From Clostridia bacterium (GTDB lineage: Bacteria; Bacillota; Clostridia; TANB77; CAG-508): a DNA stretch of 46,022 bases. The translations under genes and the position numbers were made by a program. The notes under the pieces are model-generated. The model did not search any database. It saw nothing but the letters and a program-made list of their open reading frames with translations, and was not told the DNA's origin. This document shows positions 26,048 through 34,587 of the stretch, one piece after another (within the stretch, counting starts at the first letter, position 1; every line of letters begins with the position of its first letter). Location: positions 1 through 46,022 of the forward strand of contig CAAEUE010000013.1 in the NCBI GenBank assembly GCA_900759015.1, given 5' to 3'.

Positions 26048-26611
26048 ATGGAAAAAGAATTAAAAACTTCTGGAAAAATGACTTGGGCATTTATTTGGAG
26101 ATTTATATTGTACTATATTGTAATATCAATAATTTTAGCAGTTATAGAATATTTTATGTTAGGCAAAGTTAATATGTTGGTATTATCAATATTTTCTATT
26201 GTTACAATGGGAATATTAATATTTTTTCCAACAAAACTTGCAACATCAGATATATTTAAAACAAGAAAAATGGATGATAAAAATTTATTTAAATTTAAAA
26301 GAAATATAATAATTTTTTATGTTTTAGTACTAATAGCTGTTTCATTATTTAATACATTAAATTATGCTGTAACATTAATAGGACTAGAAGATACAAGAGC
26401 TGCAGCAGAAGAACAAATTCAAAATAGTGAAGACATAGAAGATGAAGAAAAAACAACAATGATAGAGAATCAAAATAATTATGTAGAACAAGTAAAGAGT
26501 GTACAAAAAGAAACATTTATAATAATTACTTTAATAGATGCAATATTATTTGTATTTGGAGTAATAATTCAATTTAGGTTTACAAAGAAGTACATAAATG
26601 AAGAAGAGTAA
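26048..26611 (+). CDS. Hypothetical four-helix membrane protein, 187 aa
   Basis: ACGGAGGAAAAAG lies just before ATG 26048. Hydrophobic helices are at about residues 14-35, 41-60, 88-107 and 155-175. Between the third and fourth is an acidic extracytoplasmic loop (EEQIQNSEDIEDEEKTT). Family not recognised. It is monocistronic, with a full-consensus promoter, and ends beside a REP-like hairpin. Strong expression is expected; function unknown. Confidence 0.7.
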   Translation: MEKELKTSGKMTWAFIWRFILYYIVISIILAVIEYFMLGKVNMLVLSIFSIVTMGILIFFPTKLATSDIFKTRKMDDKNLFKFKRNIIIFYVLVLIAVSLFNTLNYAVTLIGLEDTRAAAEEQIQNSEDIEDEEKTTMIENQNNYVEQVKSVQKETFIIITLIDAILFVFGVIIQFRFTKKYINEEE

Positions 26612-26618
26612 TGAAATA

Positions 26619-26659
26619 GAAAATAGGGATTTGGGGACGTTCCTTAAATCCCTATTTTC
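26619..26659. repeat. REP-like palindromic element, best-preserved copy
   Basis: A perfect 14-bp stem (26619-26632 with 26646-26659) carries loop GGGGACGTTCCTT. The stem contains the shared TAGGGATTT arm. It lies 8 bases after the stop of the membrane protein gene and may act as its terminator. Confidence 0.8.
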
Positions 26660-26715
26660 TTATGGAATATAAAAATAGCAAATAACAATTTTGATTTTTT
26701 GACAAAATTTTTAGG

Positions 26716-26744
26716 TTTACAAAAAAAATAAAATGTGGTAAACT
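26716..26744 (+). promoter_or_regulatory. Promoter of the 41-aa gene and cdaA
   Basis: TTTACA (26716-26721), 17 bases, TAAACT (26739-26744), 36 bases before ATG 26780. A TTGACA at 26699-26704 has no properly spaced -10. Confidence 0.55.
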
Positions 26745-26779
26745 ATATTCGTATTATGTATATACGAGGAGGAATTAAA

Positions 26780-26905
26780 ATGTCTAAAAAAGAGAAGAAA
26801 CATTCAGGAAGTAATATTTTTGTAAAAATTACAGCAGGCATTTTAGCAGCATTAATGGTAGTTAGTGTAGGAGGAACTTTAGTATACTATTTAATTGGTA
26901 TGTAA
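26780..26905 (+). CDS. Small single-helix membrane protein, 41 aa
   Basis: GAGGAGGAATTAAAATG gives a strong ribosome binding site for ATG 26780. The peptide has a basic N-terminus (MSKKEKKHSGS) and one hydrophobic helix (residues about 14-39, IFVKITAGILAALMVVSV then GTLVYYLIG). It resembles the tiny DUF4044-like or Prli42-like tail-anchored peptides of Firmicutes in layout, but identity is not established. It ends 13 bases before cdaA and shares its transcript, so a link with CdaA is plausible. Confidence 0.65.
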   Translation: MSKKEKKHSGSNIFVKITAGILAALMVVSVGGTLVYYLIGM

Positions 26906-26918
26906 TAGGGAGTAAATA

Positions 26919-27821
26919 ATGAAAGATGATATAATTACAGGAATCTCAGACTTTTACCAAACTAATATTTTAGCTAGAATTATGCAAATGTGGGAACATC
27001 CGGTAGATTTAATACTATTTTTATTAGATATAGCAATTGTTATATTTTTAGCATATAAATTATTAAAACTAACAAAAGATTCCAGAGCATGGCAAGTTTT
27101 AAAAGGAATAGTGTTATTATTAGTAATAACATGGCTTAGTGGAGTGTTAAAACTTACAATATTACATGCAATTCTAGATAGAGTCGTTAGTTGGGGAGTT
27201 TTAGCTTTAATTATTATTTTCCAACCAGAAATAAGAAGAGCATTGGAACAACTAGGTTCTAATAAGCTAAAAAAATATTTGGGATTTGCCGAAGATTTAG
27301 AAACAAAAAATAAAGAAGATATATATAAAATAGTAATAGCAGCAGAAGAAATGTCAAAAAGACAGATTGGAGCTTTAATAGTAATAGAAAGAGATATTGG
27401 AATAAAAGATATTATAGATACAGGTATTTTAATTGATGCAGATGTATCTCCACAGCTTTTAACTAATATATTTGTACCAAAAACTCCACTTCATGACGGG
27501 GCTGTTGTTATTAGTAATAATAAAATAAAAGCAGCAGCATGTATGCTACCTTTAGCAAGTGGTCAAGATATTTCAAAAGAATTAGGAACAAGACATAGAG
27601 CAGGTATAGGAATATCAAAAGAATCAGATGCAATAGCAGTTATAGTTTCAGAAGAAACGGGAAAAATATCAGTTGCTAAAGATGGAAAATTAATAGCTGA
27701 CGTAAATGAAGAAACATTAAAGAAAATATTAATAAAAAATATAGTTACAGATAGAATACCTGAAAAGGAAAGAAAACCTAACATTATATGGGAAAAATTA
27801 AAAAAACATAAAAATAATTAA
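26919..27821 (+). CDS. cdaA: Diadenylate cyclase CdaA (c-di-AMP synthase)
   Basis: 300 aa. Three N-terminal membrane helices (about residues 29-47, 57-76 and 80-100) precede a DisA_N domain. The catalytic motifs are DGA at Asp193 (LHDGAVVI) and RHR at 225-227 (RHRAGIG). It joins two ATP into c-di-AMP, which controls potassium and osmolyte transport and wall homeostasis. Normally the regulator cdaR (YbbR) and glmM follow; here an own-promoter secG follows instead and no YbbR repeats are seen. GGGAGTAAATA precedes ATG 26919. Confidence 0.95.
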   Translation: MKDDIITGISDFYQTNILARIMQMWEHPVDLILFLLDIAIVIFLAYKLLKLTKDSRAWQVLKGIVLLLVITWLSGVLKLTILHAILDRVVSWGVLALIIIFQPEIRRALEQLGSNKLKKYLGFAEDLETKNKEDIYKIVIAAEEMSKRQIGALIVIERDIGIKDIIDTGILIDADVSPQLLTNIFVPKTPLHDGAVVISNNKIKAAACMLPLASGQDISKELGTRHRAGIGISKESDAIAVIVSEETGKISVAKDGKLIADVNEETLKKILIKNIVTDRIPEKERKPNIIWEKLKKHKNN

Positions 27822-27826
27822 AATAT

Positions 27827-27855
27827 TTGCTTTTATAAAACATATATGTTAAAAT
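27827..27855 (+). promoter_or_regulatory. Promoter of secG
   Basis: TTGCTT (27827-27832), 17 bases, TAAAAT (27850-27855), 35 bases before the secG start. It begins 6 bases after the cdaA stop. Confidence 0.6.
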
Positions 27856-27890
27856 AAAAAAAGTTTGAAAACTTGGGAGGAATTTACAAA

Positions 27891-28145
27891 ATGGAAATAT
27901 TAAAATATGCATTAATAGTAATATATATTATAGTTGCTGCAGCAATTATTATATTAACATTGGTTCAAGAAAAGGAAGATAACGGAGCATCTGGGGCTAT
28001 TACAGATACTGCAACAAATAATTTTTATGATAAAAACAAAGGTAGAACAAAAGCAGGAAAGCAAAAAAGATGGACAATTATATTAGGAGTTATATTTGCA
28101 ATTTTAACAATTATATTAGGAATTGTATTTATGTTAATAAAATAA
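27891..28145 (+). CDS. secG: Protein translocase subunit SecG
   Basis: Start at ATG 27891, 9 bases after GGGAGGA; a frame opening at 27873 lies over this ribosome binding site. 84 aa with two membrane helices (about 4-24 and 60-82). Between them the conserved LVQEKEDNGASGAITDT stretch corresponds to the QxxKGxG...G region of SecG. It helps SecYEG cycle during export. secG followed by rnr is a common Firmicute order. Confidence 0.9.
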   Translation: MEILKYALIVIYIIVAAAIIILTLVQEKEDNGASGAITDTATNNFYDKNKGRTKAGKQKRWTIILGVIFAILTIILGIVFMLIK

Positions 28146-28153
28146 TCGGATGT

Positions 28154-28180
28154 AAAAAAGCAGCGAATGACTGCTTTTTT
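28154..28180 (+). terminator. Rho-independent terminator after secG
   Basis: 10-bp stem AAAAAAGCAG/CTGCTTTTTT (28154-28163 with 28171-28180) with a 7-base loop and one further T. Confidence 0.85.
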
Positions 28181-28233
28181 TGCGTTATGCTATTGTTATG
28201 TTATAAAGTATATTAAGTTTGGAATAATAAATT

Positions 28234-28281
28234 AAATAGGGAAAAAAGGAACGTCCCCAAATCCCTCCTAAATCCCTATTT
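28234..28281. repeat. REP-like palindromic element in the rnr leader, inverted
   Basis: AAATAGGGA (28234-28242) pairs with TCCCTATTT (28273-28281). On the minus strand the interior reads GGGATTTGGGGACGTTCC, with an extra partial TTAGGAGGGATTT repeat. It ends 16 bases before the rnr start codon. Confidence 0.75.
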
Positions 28282-28297
28282 CGAAAGGAAGAGATAA

Positions 28298-30262
28298 ATG
28301 CAAGAAGAAAATAGATTTATAGAAGGAATATTTAGAAGACATGAAAGAGGTTTCGGTTTTGTTGTCGTAGAAGATCAAGAAGATGATATCTATATTGCAA
28401 AAGAAGATTCAAAAGATGCCTTTAGTGGTGATAGAGTTTTAGTAAAATTAAAGAAGAAATCAAATGGTGCAAGACAAGAGGGAATAATATTAAAAGTTAT
28501 CGAACACAAAAAAGATACTTTAGTAGGAACTTTTCAAAAGAATAAAAATTTTGGTTTTGTAATACCTGATGATAAAAAGCTTTGTAGAGATATATTTATT
28601 TCTAAAAAGAATTTTGGAAAGGCTAGAAATAATCATAAAGTTCTTGTACAAGTTACTAAATATCCACAAAAAGGTAAGAAAGCTGAAGGAAAAATATTAG
28701 AGGTTATAGGAAATGTAAATGAAGCAGGTATAGATATGCTTTCTCTAATTAAAGATTATGAGTTGCCATACAGATTTCCAAAGGATGTTGTAAAAGAAGC
28801 ACAAAAATTTGGAGATAAAATTAATCCTAACGATATAGCAGGCAGAGTAGATCTTCGTGGCAAATATGATATTTTTACAATAGATGGTGAGGATGCTAAA
28901 GATTTAGATGATGCTGTATGTGTTCAAAAATTAGAAAATGGAAACTATAAATTAGATGTTCATATAGCAGATGTAAGCCATTATGTACAAGAAAATACCT
29001 TACTAGACAAGGAAGCACTATTAAGAGGTACTAGTATATATATGTTAAACAGAGTTATTCCAATGCTTCCAAGAGAACTTTCTAATGGAATTTGTAGTTT
29101 AAATGAAGGACAAGATAGATATACATTATCTGTAAGTATGGAAATAGATAATAAAGGAAAGATAATTTCTAGTGAAGTATATAAAGGAATAATAAATGTT
29201 ACAAGAAGAATGTCATACAAAGATGTACAAGCAATTTTAGATAATTCAAATGAAGAGGTAGTAACAAAATATAAAGAATATATAGCTGATTTTAAACTAA
29301 TGGAAGAATTAGCTAAAATATTAAAAGAAAAGAGATTAGCAAAAGGATATTTAAACTTAGATATACCAGAAAGTAAAATTATTTTAGATCAAGATGGTTA
29401 TGCAATAGATGTACAGAAATATGAAACAACTTTTGCAAATGAAATAATAGAGCAATTTATGCTAGCAGCCAATGAAACAATTGCAGAAAAATTTTATTGG
29501 CTTAAAGCACCTTTTATATATCGTGTACATGAAGAGCCAGATATAGAAAAGGTAAATGAATTAAATAAATTATTATTTAATTTTGGATATAAAATTCATG
29601 TTAAAGAAGGTAAAATTTACCCAGCAGAATTTTCTAAAATATTAAAAGAAGTAGAAGGAAAACCAGAGGAAAAAATAGTTTCTAATATGATTTTAAGAAC
29701 TTTAAAAGTTGCTGTATATGATTCAGAAAACAAAGGACATTTTGGAATAGCCAGCCAATATTATTGTCACTTTACTTCTCCAATTAGAAGATATCCGGAT
29801 TTATTTATACACCGAATTATTTCTAAGTATTTGAAGAATGACTATACAATGTCAGAAAAGCAAGTAGAATTTTATAACAAGGTAGCAGAAAATGATGCTA
29901 AACAATCATCAGATAGGGAGAAAATTGCAACACAAGTAGAAAGAGATAGTGTAGATATAAAGAAAGCTGAATATATGAGTAAAAAGATTGGTGAACAATA
30001 TGAAGGTATTATTTCTGGAGTTACACAATTTGGAGTATTTGTAGAATTAGAAAATACTGTAGAAGGTCTTATTAGATTTGAAAATTTAGGTGACGAATAT
30101 TATGAATATGATGCAGATCATAAAATTCTAATAGGAGAAAGAAGCAAAGAAACTTTTAAAATAGGAGATAAAATAAATATAGAAGTAATAGATGCAAATA
30201 AACAAGAAAAAAGAATATCTTTTAAAAGAATACCCGAAATAGAGCAAGAAGAAAGTCTTTAG
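28298..30262 (+). CDS. rnr: Ribonuclease R
   Basis: 654 aa. GAAAGGAAGAG precedes ATG 28298. The N-terminus has cold-shock-like OB folds (RHERGFGFVVVEDQEDDIYI and KNFGFVIPDDK). The RNB catalytic domain starts about residue 190 with TIDGEDAKDLDDAV, whose Asp cluster binds magnesium. HFTSPIRRYPDLFIHR is the conserved RNB end, and the final 80 residues form an S1 domain (GIISGVTQFGVFVEL). It is a processive 3'-5' exoribonuclease that degrades structured RNA and takes part in trans-translation. smpB, often next, is not present. Confidence 0.96.
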   Translation: MQEENRFIEGIFRRHERGFGFVVVEDQEDDIYIAKEDSKDAFSGDRVLVKLKKKSNGARQEGIILKVIEHKKDTLVGTFQKNKNFGFVIPDDKKLCRDIFISKKNFGKARNNHKVLVQVTKYPQKGKKAEGKILEVIGNVNEAGIDMLSLIKDYELPYRFPKDVVKEAQKFGDKINPNDIAGRVDLRGKYDIFTIDGEDAKDLDDAVCVQKLENGNYKLDVHIADVSHYVQENTLLDKEALLRGTSIYMLNRVIPMLPRELSNGICSLNEGQDRYTLSVSMEIDNKGKIISSEVYKGIINVTRRMSYKDVQAILDNSNEEVVTKYKEYIADFKLMEELAKILKEKRLAKGYLNLDIPESKIILDQDGYAIDVQKYETTFANEIIEQFMLAANETIAEKFYWLKAPFIYRVHEEPDIEKVNELNKLLFNFGYKIHVKEGKIYPAEFSKILKEVEGKPEEKIVSNMILRTLKVAVYDSENKGHFGIASQYYCHFTSPIRRYPDLFIHRIISKYLKNDYTMSEKQVEFYNKVAENDAKQSSDREKIATQVERDSVDIKKAEYMSKKIGEQYEGIISGVTQFGVFVELENTVEGLIRFENLGDEYYEYDADHKILIGERSKETFKIGDKINIEVIDANKQEKRISFKRIPEIEQEESL

Positions 30263-30279
30263 TTTTTACTAAAGACTTT
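30252..30279 (+). terminator. Rho-independent terminator of rnr
   Basis: 12-bp stem (30252-30263 with 30268-30279) that includes the rnr stop codon in its left arm, followed by TTTT. Confidence 0.8.
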
Positions 30280-30299
30280 TTTATTAATTTTATTAAAAT

Positions 30300-30464
30300 T
30301 TATCTAAATAAAGTAATGAAAGGTGCGAAGATTAAAACTACAAAAGCCATAATTATAATTGTTATACCAGCGGATTTATTGCTATTTACTTTTATTTCAT
30401 AAATTGCATAATTAATTGTTTTACAAAAAATAATAATAGAAATAATTAAAATTACAAAAAACAT
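30300..30464 (-). CDS. 54-aa two-helix membrane protein, possible germinant-receptor D-subunit
   Basis: Minus-strand ATG 30464 stands 6 bases after AGGAG, and the gap to the gerAC-like stop is 9 bases, so it is the fourth cistron of the ger operon. It has two hydrophobic helices (about residues 2-20 and 34-52) joined by a short polar loop (YEIKVNSNKSAG). Some Bacillus germinant-receptor loci encode small two-helix D proteins of this layout that modulate receptor function. Assignment rests on size, topology and position only. Confidence 0.6.
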   Translation of the reverse strand: MFFVILIISIIIFCKTINYAIYEIKVNSNKSAGITIIIMAFVVLIFAPFITLFR

Positions 30465-30473
30465 AAGAAACTC

Positions 30474-31712
30474 CTAACTTGATAATAAAAAGCTTGATTT
30501 AATGTTTGTTGTTACATCAATATCAAAAAAAGTATTTTTATAATTTGCAGACCAGTTGTAATCGCTCCATTCTTGGTCATTTTTAAAATGTTTAATTAAA
30601 TTTTTTCCAACACCATCTATATCTGCTTCAAATATTTTTGCAGTTTTATATTGATAATCAAGGAAAGCTTTTTCTAAATAAGAATTAATTAAAACTTCTA
30701 AGTCATTGATTTTTTCCGGTGTAAGGCTTTCAGAATTTTTATCTACAGACAACAATCTAGCATTAAGATATACTTTTGATTTTACATAAGGAGAGCCATT
30801 AACTAATCTTGCATCTATTTTTGTATCTTTATGAAAATAAAGAGCTATATCTATAGAAGAATTTTCTTTATAAGGATTATTTATCGAAATAATGCTAGAT
30901 TCAAATTGATTTGTTAATATTAAATGTAATAAGCTTTCAAATGCTGTTAATTCTCCAACTAATTTGTCTTGTTTAAATACTGCAACACCTAAGTTTTCAC
31001 TTTTCCTATCATATTCGATTAAGGGGTTTTGACCAGCAACAATATTAAATTCTTGTTCTGGATCTATTGATTCATTAGAAGATGTAAGATTTAGTTTATT
31101 TCCATTTCCTAAGATTGCGACTGGATCACTATAATTTGCACTTAAAACATTAAAAAAAGTAGATATTGTTGCATTTACTATATGACCGGTATATTCATTA
31201 GAATAAGGTGTTAATTCATAATATTTTGCTACTAAATTTTCTAATTCTGGTTTTGAGTTTGTAATATATTCTTTAGCAGAAGATTTGGAGATAATTATAT
31301 TACAATCAGGTCTTATTTCTACTTGGTTAGAAAGAGTATATATTTCAGATCCAATTCCTCTATTGGCAATAGCTTCGGAGAAGATTATAACTTTACAATG
31401 AGATAAGTTAATTTCTTTACTAATATAGCTATTTAATAAACTTATGCCACTATTAATAGAAGAACATTCAACACTATTTATAATTGTTGGAGCTGCTTCA
31501 CCAGAAGTAGAACTACTGTCAGAACTATTAGGAAAAGTAAGTTGTATTGTAAGTTCTAAATTATTATCCTGCCCCAGGTCAATTCCAAGTGCAACTACAT
31601 ATGCTAAATCATCTATACTTTGAATACTATAACACCCAGAAAGAGAGAAAATAAGGATAGAAATAATACAGAATACAAGAATATAGAGTAAAAATCTACG
31701 GAATTTTTTCAT
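30474..31712 (-). CDS. gerAC: Germinant receptor lipoprotein, GerAC/Ger(x)C family
   Basis: Start set at ATG 31712 behind GAGGGGTGG; the GTG three codons earlier lies in that ribosome binding site. 412 aa. A basic N-terminus, hydrophobic segment and lipobox FSLSGC give lipidated Cys27. YSIQSIDDLAYVVALGIDLG is the family start, and the three-domain Ger(x)C fold follows. The C-subunit sits on the outer face of the spore inner membrane and works with the A and B subunits. It overlaps the gerAB gene by 17 bases. Confidence 0.93.
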   Translation of the reverse strand: MKKFRRFLLYILVFCIISILIFSLSGCYSIQSIDDLAYVVALGIDLGQDNNLELTIQLTFPNSSDSSSTSGEAAPTIINSVECSSINSGISLLNSYISKEINLSHCKVIIFSEAIANRGIGSEIYTLSNQVEIRPDCNIIISKSSAKEYITNSKPELENLVAKYYELTPYSNEYTGHIVNATISTFFNVLSANYSDPVAILGNGNKLNLTSSNESIDPEQEFNIVAGQNPLIEYDRKSENLGVAVFKQDKLVGELTAFESLLHLILTNQFESSIISINNPYKENSSIDIALYFHKDTKIDARLVNGSPYVKSKVYLNARLLSVDKNSESLTPEKINDLEVLINSYLEKAFLDYQYKTAKIFEADIDGVGKNLIKHFKNDQEWSDYNWSANYKNTFFDIDVTTNIKSSFLLSS

Positions 31713-32802
31713 TTTTTCCACCCCTCAATCTCTTTTTTATATTAGCAAATATTAAAACCAATGGGCTATAAGCAAATAACAATATAAATACTACATATTT
31801 AAATATATTAATTTCGATAAAATTTAATTGTGCTAGATTAGTAGGAATTAAACTTATAAGAAAAATTATTCCAGCAAAGCAATAAAGAACACCATTAGTA
31901 TCTACTATATTAGAAATCTTTTTGAATACGTTTATAGATAGAGCTACAGCTATGCAAAGGTAACTTATAACTGCAACTGTCCAAATTAATAAAAATATAG
32001 CATCAAGTCTTTGGAAAAACCTACCAAATTCAATGTATCTAGTAGCTAGGTATAATGCCATTATTTCTTCACTATTTCTTATAAAAGGAAATAATGCTAA
32101 AAAGGATACTATACTAAAAAAGAATAATACGATTGATAAAATAGTTGAAACCCTGGCTATTTTTTTAAATGAATTTGTATCTTCTACCATAGGAGGTAAA
32201 AAATAAAGTATAGAAAGACTAGAAAATGCAAACATATTACTTAAACCAGTAATAAATGTTGATTTTATTCCGCTTCCTAAAATAGGAAATAGTCCATTGA
32301 AATCATAATTTTTTATATTAGCAAGCAAAACAAATATTATGCAAAAAAGAATTACTGGAAGTATTAATAAGTTAACTTTTGAAATTGTTTTAAAACCAAG
32401 TTTATTACCAAATGTAATTGCAAAAATAAAAAATATTACAATTACTATTATTGGAAGTTTATCTAGATATATTATTTTTAAATTTTCAGAAAAACTCCTA
32501 AGTAGGATACTTGTAAAAACTATAAAATAAGATATAAAAAGAAAACCAGTAATAGCTTTTAGAATTTTTCCTCCTAAATATTGTGAAACATCTAAGATAT
32601 CTTGCCCAGAAAAATGTTTAAATAAAAATAGTAGTAACTGAACCAATAATAGAACTATTATTCCAATAAATAATATGTTAATAGCAGAGGAAGAACCTGT
32701 ATTAGAAATTATACTTTTAGAAAAATTAAGTATGACATGATTTATAATTATTATAAGAACTAACCCAATGGATTCAAGATTACTTAATTTTATATTATTC
32801 AT
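31696..32802 (-). CDS. gerAB: Germinant receptor permease-like subunit, GerAB family
   Basis: 368 aa with about ten membrane helices and no large soluble domain, in the spore germination permease branch of the APC superfamily. A GGAGG lies 9 bases before ATG 32802. It overlaps gerAA by 8 bases and gerAC by 17. In B. subtilis the B subunit binds the amino-acid germinant; the ligand here cannot be inferred. Confidence 0.93.
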   Translation of the reverse strand: MNNIKLSNLESIGLVLIIIINHVILNFSKSIISNTGSSSAINILFIGIIVLLLVQLLLFLFKHFSGQDILDVSQYLGGKILKAITGFLFISYFIVFTSILLRSFSENLKIIYLDKLPIIVIVIFFIFAITFGNKLGFKTISKVNLLILPVILFCIIFVLLANIKNYDFNGLFPILGSGIKSTFITGLSNMFAFSSLSILYFLPPMVEDTNSFKKIARVSTILSIVLFFFSIVSFLALFPFIRNSEEIMALYLATRYIEFGRFFQRLDAIFLLIWTVAVISYLCIAVALSINVFKKISNIVDTNGVLYCFAGIIFLISLIPTNLAQLNFIEINIFKYVVFILLFAYSPLVLIFANIKKRLRGGKNEKIP

Positions 32803-34477
32803 TAGGATGCCTCCATTTCATACTTATATTGTTTTGTGCACGTTCTCTTTTGGGACGAAGATAATTATGCCTAAATTCTTGCATCCATGCTGGCATAACG
32901 AAGAAATTATTAGATTTTTTGTTGAAATTGATAGTATCATTTGGATTTAAATATGGGACTCCAAATGATTTTATACTACAAAGAATACATAAATATACAT
33001 ATAATCCTATCGCAATTCCTAAAAAACCAGCTATATATGCAGCTAGTGTAAATAAAAATCTAGTAATTCTTAAGTGAAAACCAAAAGAAAAATCTGGAAT
33101 AGCAAAAGATGCAATACCTGTAATTGCAACAATTATTATAAGGAAAGGACTAACGATACTTGCACTTACTGCAGCTTGTCCTAAAACTAATGCACCAACA
33201 ATGCCAATTGTAGGACCTAATGGGGAAGGAACCCTAAGTCCAGCTTCTCTTATTAATTCGAAAGAAATTTCCATTACAAACAATTCAAATATAATCGGAA
33301 AAGGCACATTTTCTCTAGATGCCCATAAGGAGAATAATAATTCTGTTGGTAATAATTCCTGATGGAAATCAACTATTGCAATATATATACTAGGAAGTAA
33401 TAAAGTTATTCCCATAGCAAGGAATCTTAAAAATTTTAAAAAATTGGCAAAAGCTGGTCTTAAATTTGTATCTTCAGGCGAAGAGATAAAATCAACTATG
33501 GTAGCGGGCAAAATTATGCAATATGGATTTCCATTTACTAAAATTACAACTCTACCTGCATATAAATTTTTTGCTGCTTTATCAGGTCTTTCTGTTGATA
33601 ATACTTGTGGAATGTTATATTTATTATCTTCACATATTAACTGTTCCAATTGTCCTGTAGATAAAAGTGTATCTATTTCTAAATTATTTAAACGGTATCT
33701 GGCTTCTGCTACTAAATCTGAATTTGCTATATTCTTTAAATAGCATATGGCACAAGGTGTTTTACTTAATTTCCCAACTATAACATTTTCGATAACTAAA
33801 TTTTCAGTGTTTGTTGCTCTACGTAACATAGAAGTGTTTACACGAATTGATTCAACAAAGGCTTCTTGTGGACCTTTAATAATTATTTCATTATTTGGAG
33901 AACTTACACTTCTTTGTTTAAATCCTTTTACATCTAAATTAAAAGCAATATTTAAGGTATCTACAAATAATACACAATTTCCCATATTAATTGCAGAAAA
34001 AATATTATTAAAATCAGTTTCTTTTACTAAAGAATTTTGCGGTAATAATGAATTTTCTATTTCTACTGCTAGGTCATTAGAATTTCGTTGTATGATGACT
34101 TTTTTATCTTTATTAATAGTCTTTAAACTATGTGTTTTGTAAGTATTAGCTGTATTTCGTAACATTAGTGGTTTTAGTATAAAATCATTAATTAAATTTG
34201 AATCAGACATACCATCAATATAAATAATAAAAGCAGAATAAGTTGTATTATTAGATTTTAGCTTAAAATTTCTAATTATAATATCACTATTTATTAGAGT
34301 ATTATATTTTGTATCAATGATTTTTCTATTTTCTTTTAATTTATTAGAAACTTTTTCGTTAGATTCATATGTTATGTTTTTTGATGTAGAAGTGTTTAAA
34401 GAAAAATTGTATGAATCTTTTGGTCCTTTATATGTTATTAAATTACTAAAAGATTGTTTTAATCGTGATAAATTCAT
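32795..34477 (-). CDS. gerAA: Germinant receptor subunit, GerAA/SpoVAF family
   Basis: 560 aa. AGGAG lies 8 bases before ATG 34477. The N-terminal soluble domain (about 1-290) contains the FVDTLNIAFNLDVKGFKQRS segment and EAFVESIRVNTSMLRR, hallmark of the family (PQEAFVESIRxNxxLIRRR). The C-terminal part has 5-6 helices and FELFVMEISFELIREAGLRV, PLGPTIGIVGALVLGQAAV. The A subunit oligomerises into a ligand-gated ion channel. First gene of the operon, divergent from the transglutaminase gene. Confidence 0.95.
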   Translation of the reverse strand: MNLSRLKQSFSNLITYKGPKDSYNFSLNTSTSKNITYESNEKVSNKLKENRKIIDTKYNTLINSDIIIRNFKLKSNNTTYSAFIIYIDGMSDSNLINDFILKPLMLRNTANTYKTHSLKTINKDKKVIIQRNSNDLAVEIENSLLPQNSLVKETDFNNIFSAINMGNCVLFVDTLNIAFNLDVKGFKQRSVSSPNNEIIIKGPQEAFVESIRVNTSMLRRATNTENLVIENVIVGKLSKTPCAICYLKNIANSDLVAEARYRLNNLEIDTLLSTGQLEQLICEDNKYNIPQVLSTERPDKAAKNLYAGRVVILVNGNPYCIILPATIVDFISSPEDTNLRPAFANFLKFLRFLAMGITLLLPSIYIAIVDFHQELLPTELLFSLWASRENVPFPIIFELFVMEISFELIREAGLRVPSPLGPTIGIVGALVLGQAAVSASIVSPFLIIIVAITGIASFAIPDFSFGFHLRITRFLFTLAAYIAGFLGIAIGLYVYLCILCSIKSFGVPYLNPNDTINFNKKSNNFFVMPAWMQEFRHNYLRPKRERAQNNISMKWRHPNE

Positions 34478-34587
34478 TAATTTACTCCTATATACAATTA
34501 TTAAGATTAGTAATTTCCAATAAATAAAAAAATATGTACAATTTTGAAAAAATTACTATATACAACTGTATAATTTAAATGTTATAA

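Noticed and set aside
6342..28281. CRISPR array
   Set aside because: The palindromic repeats are dispersed over 22 kb at gene borders, without regular spacers or cas genes.
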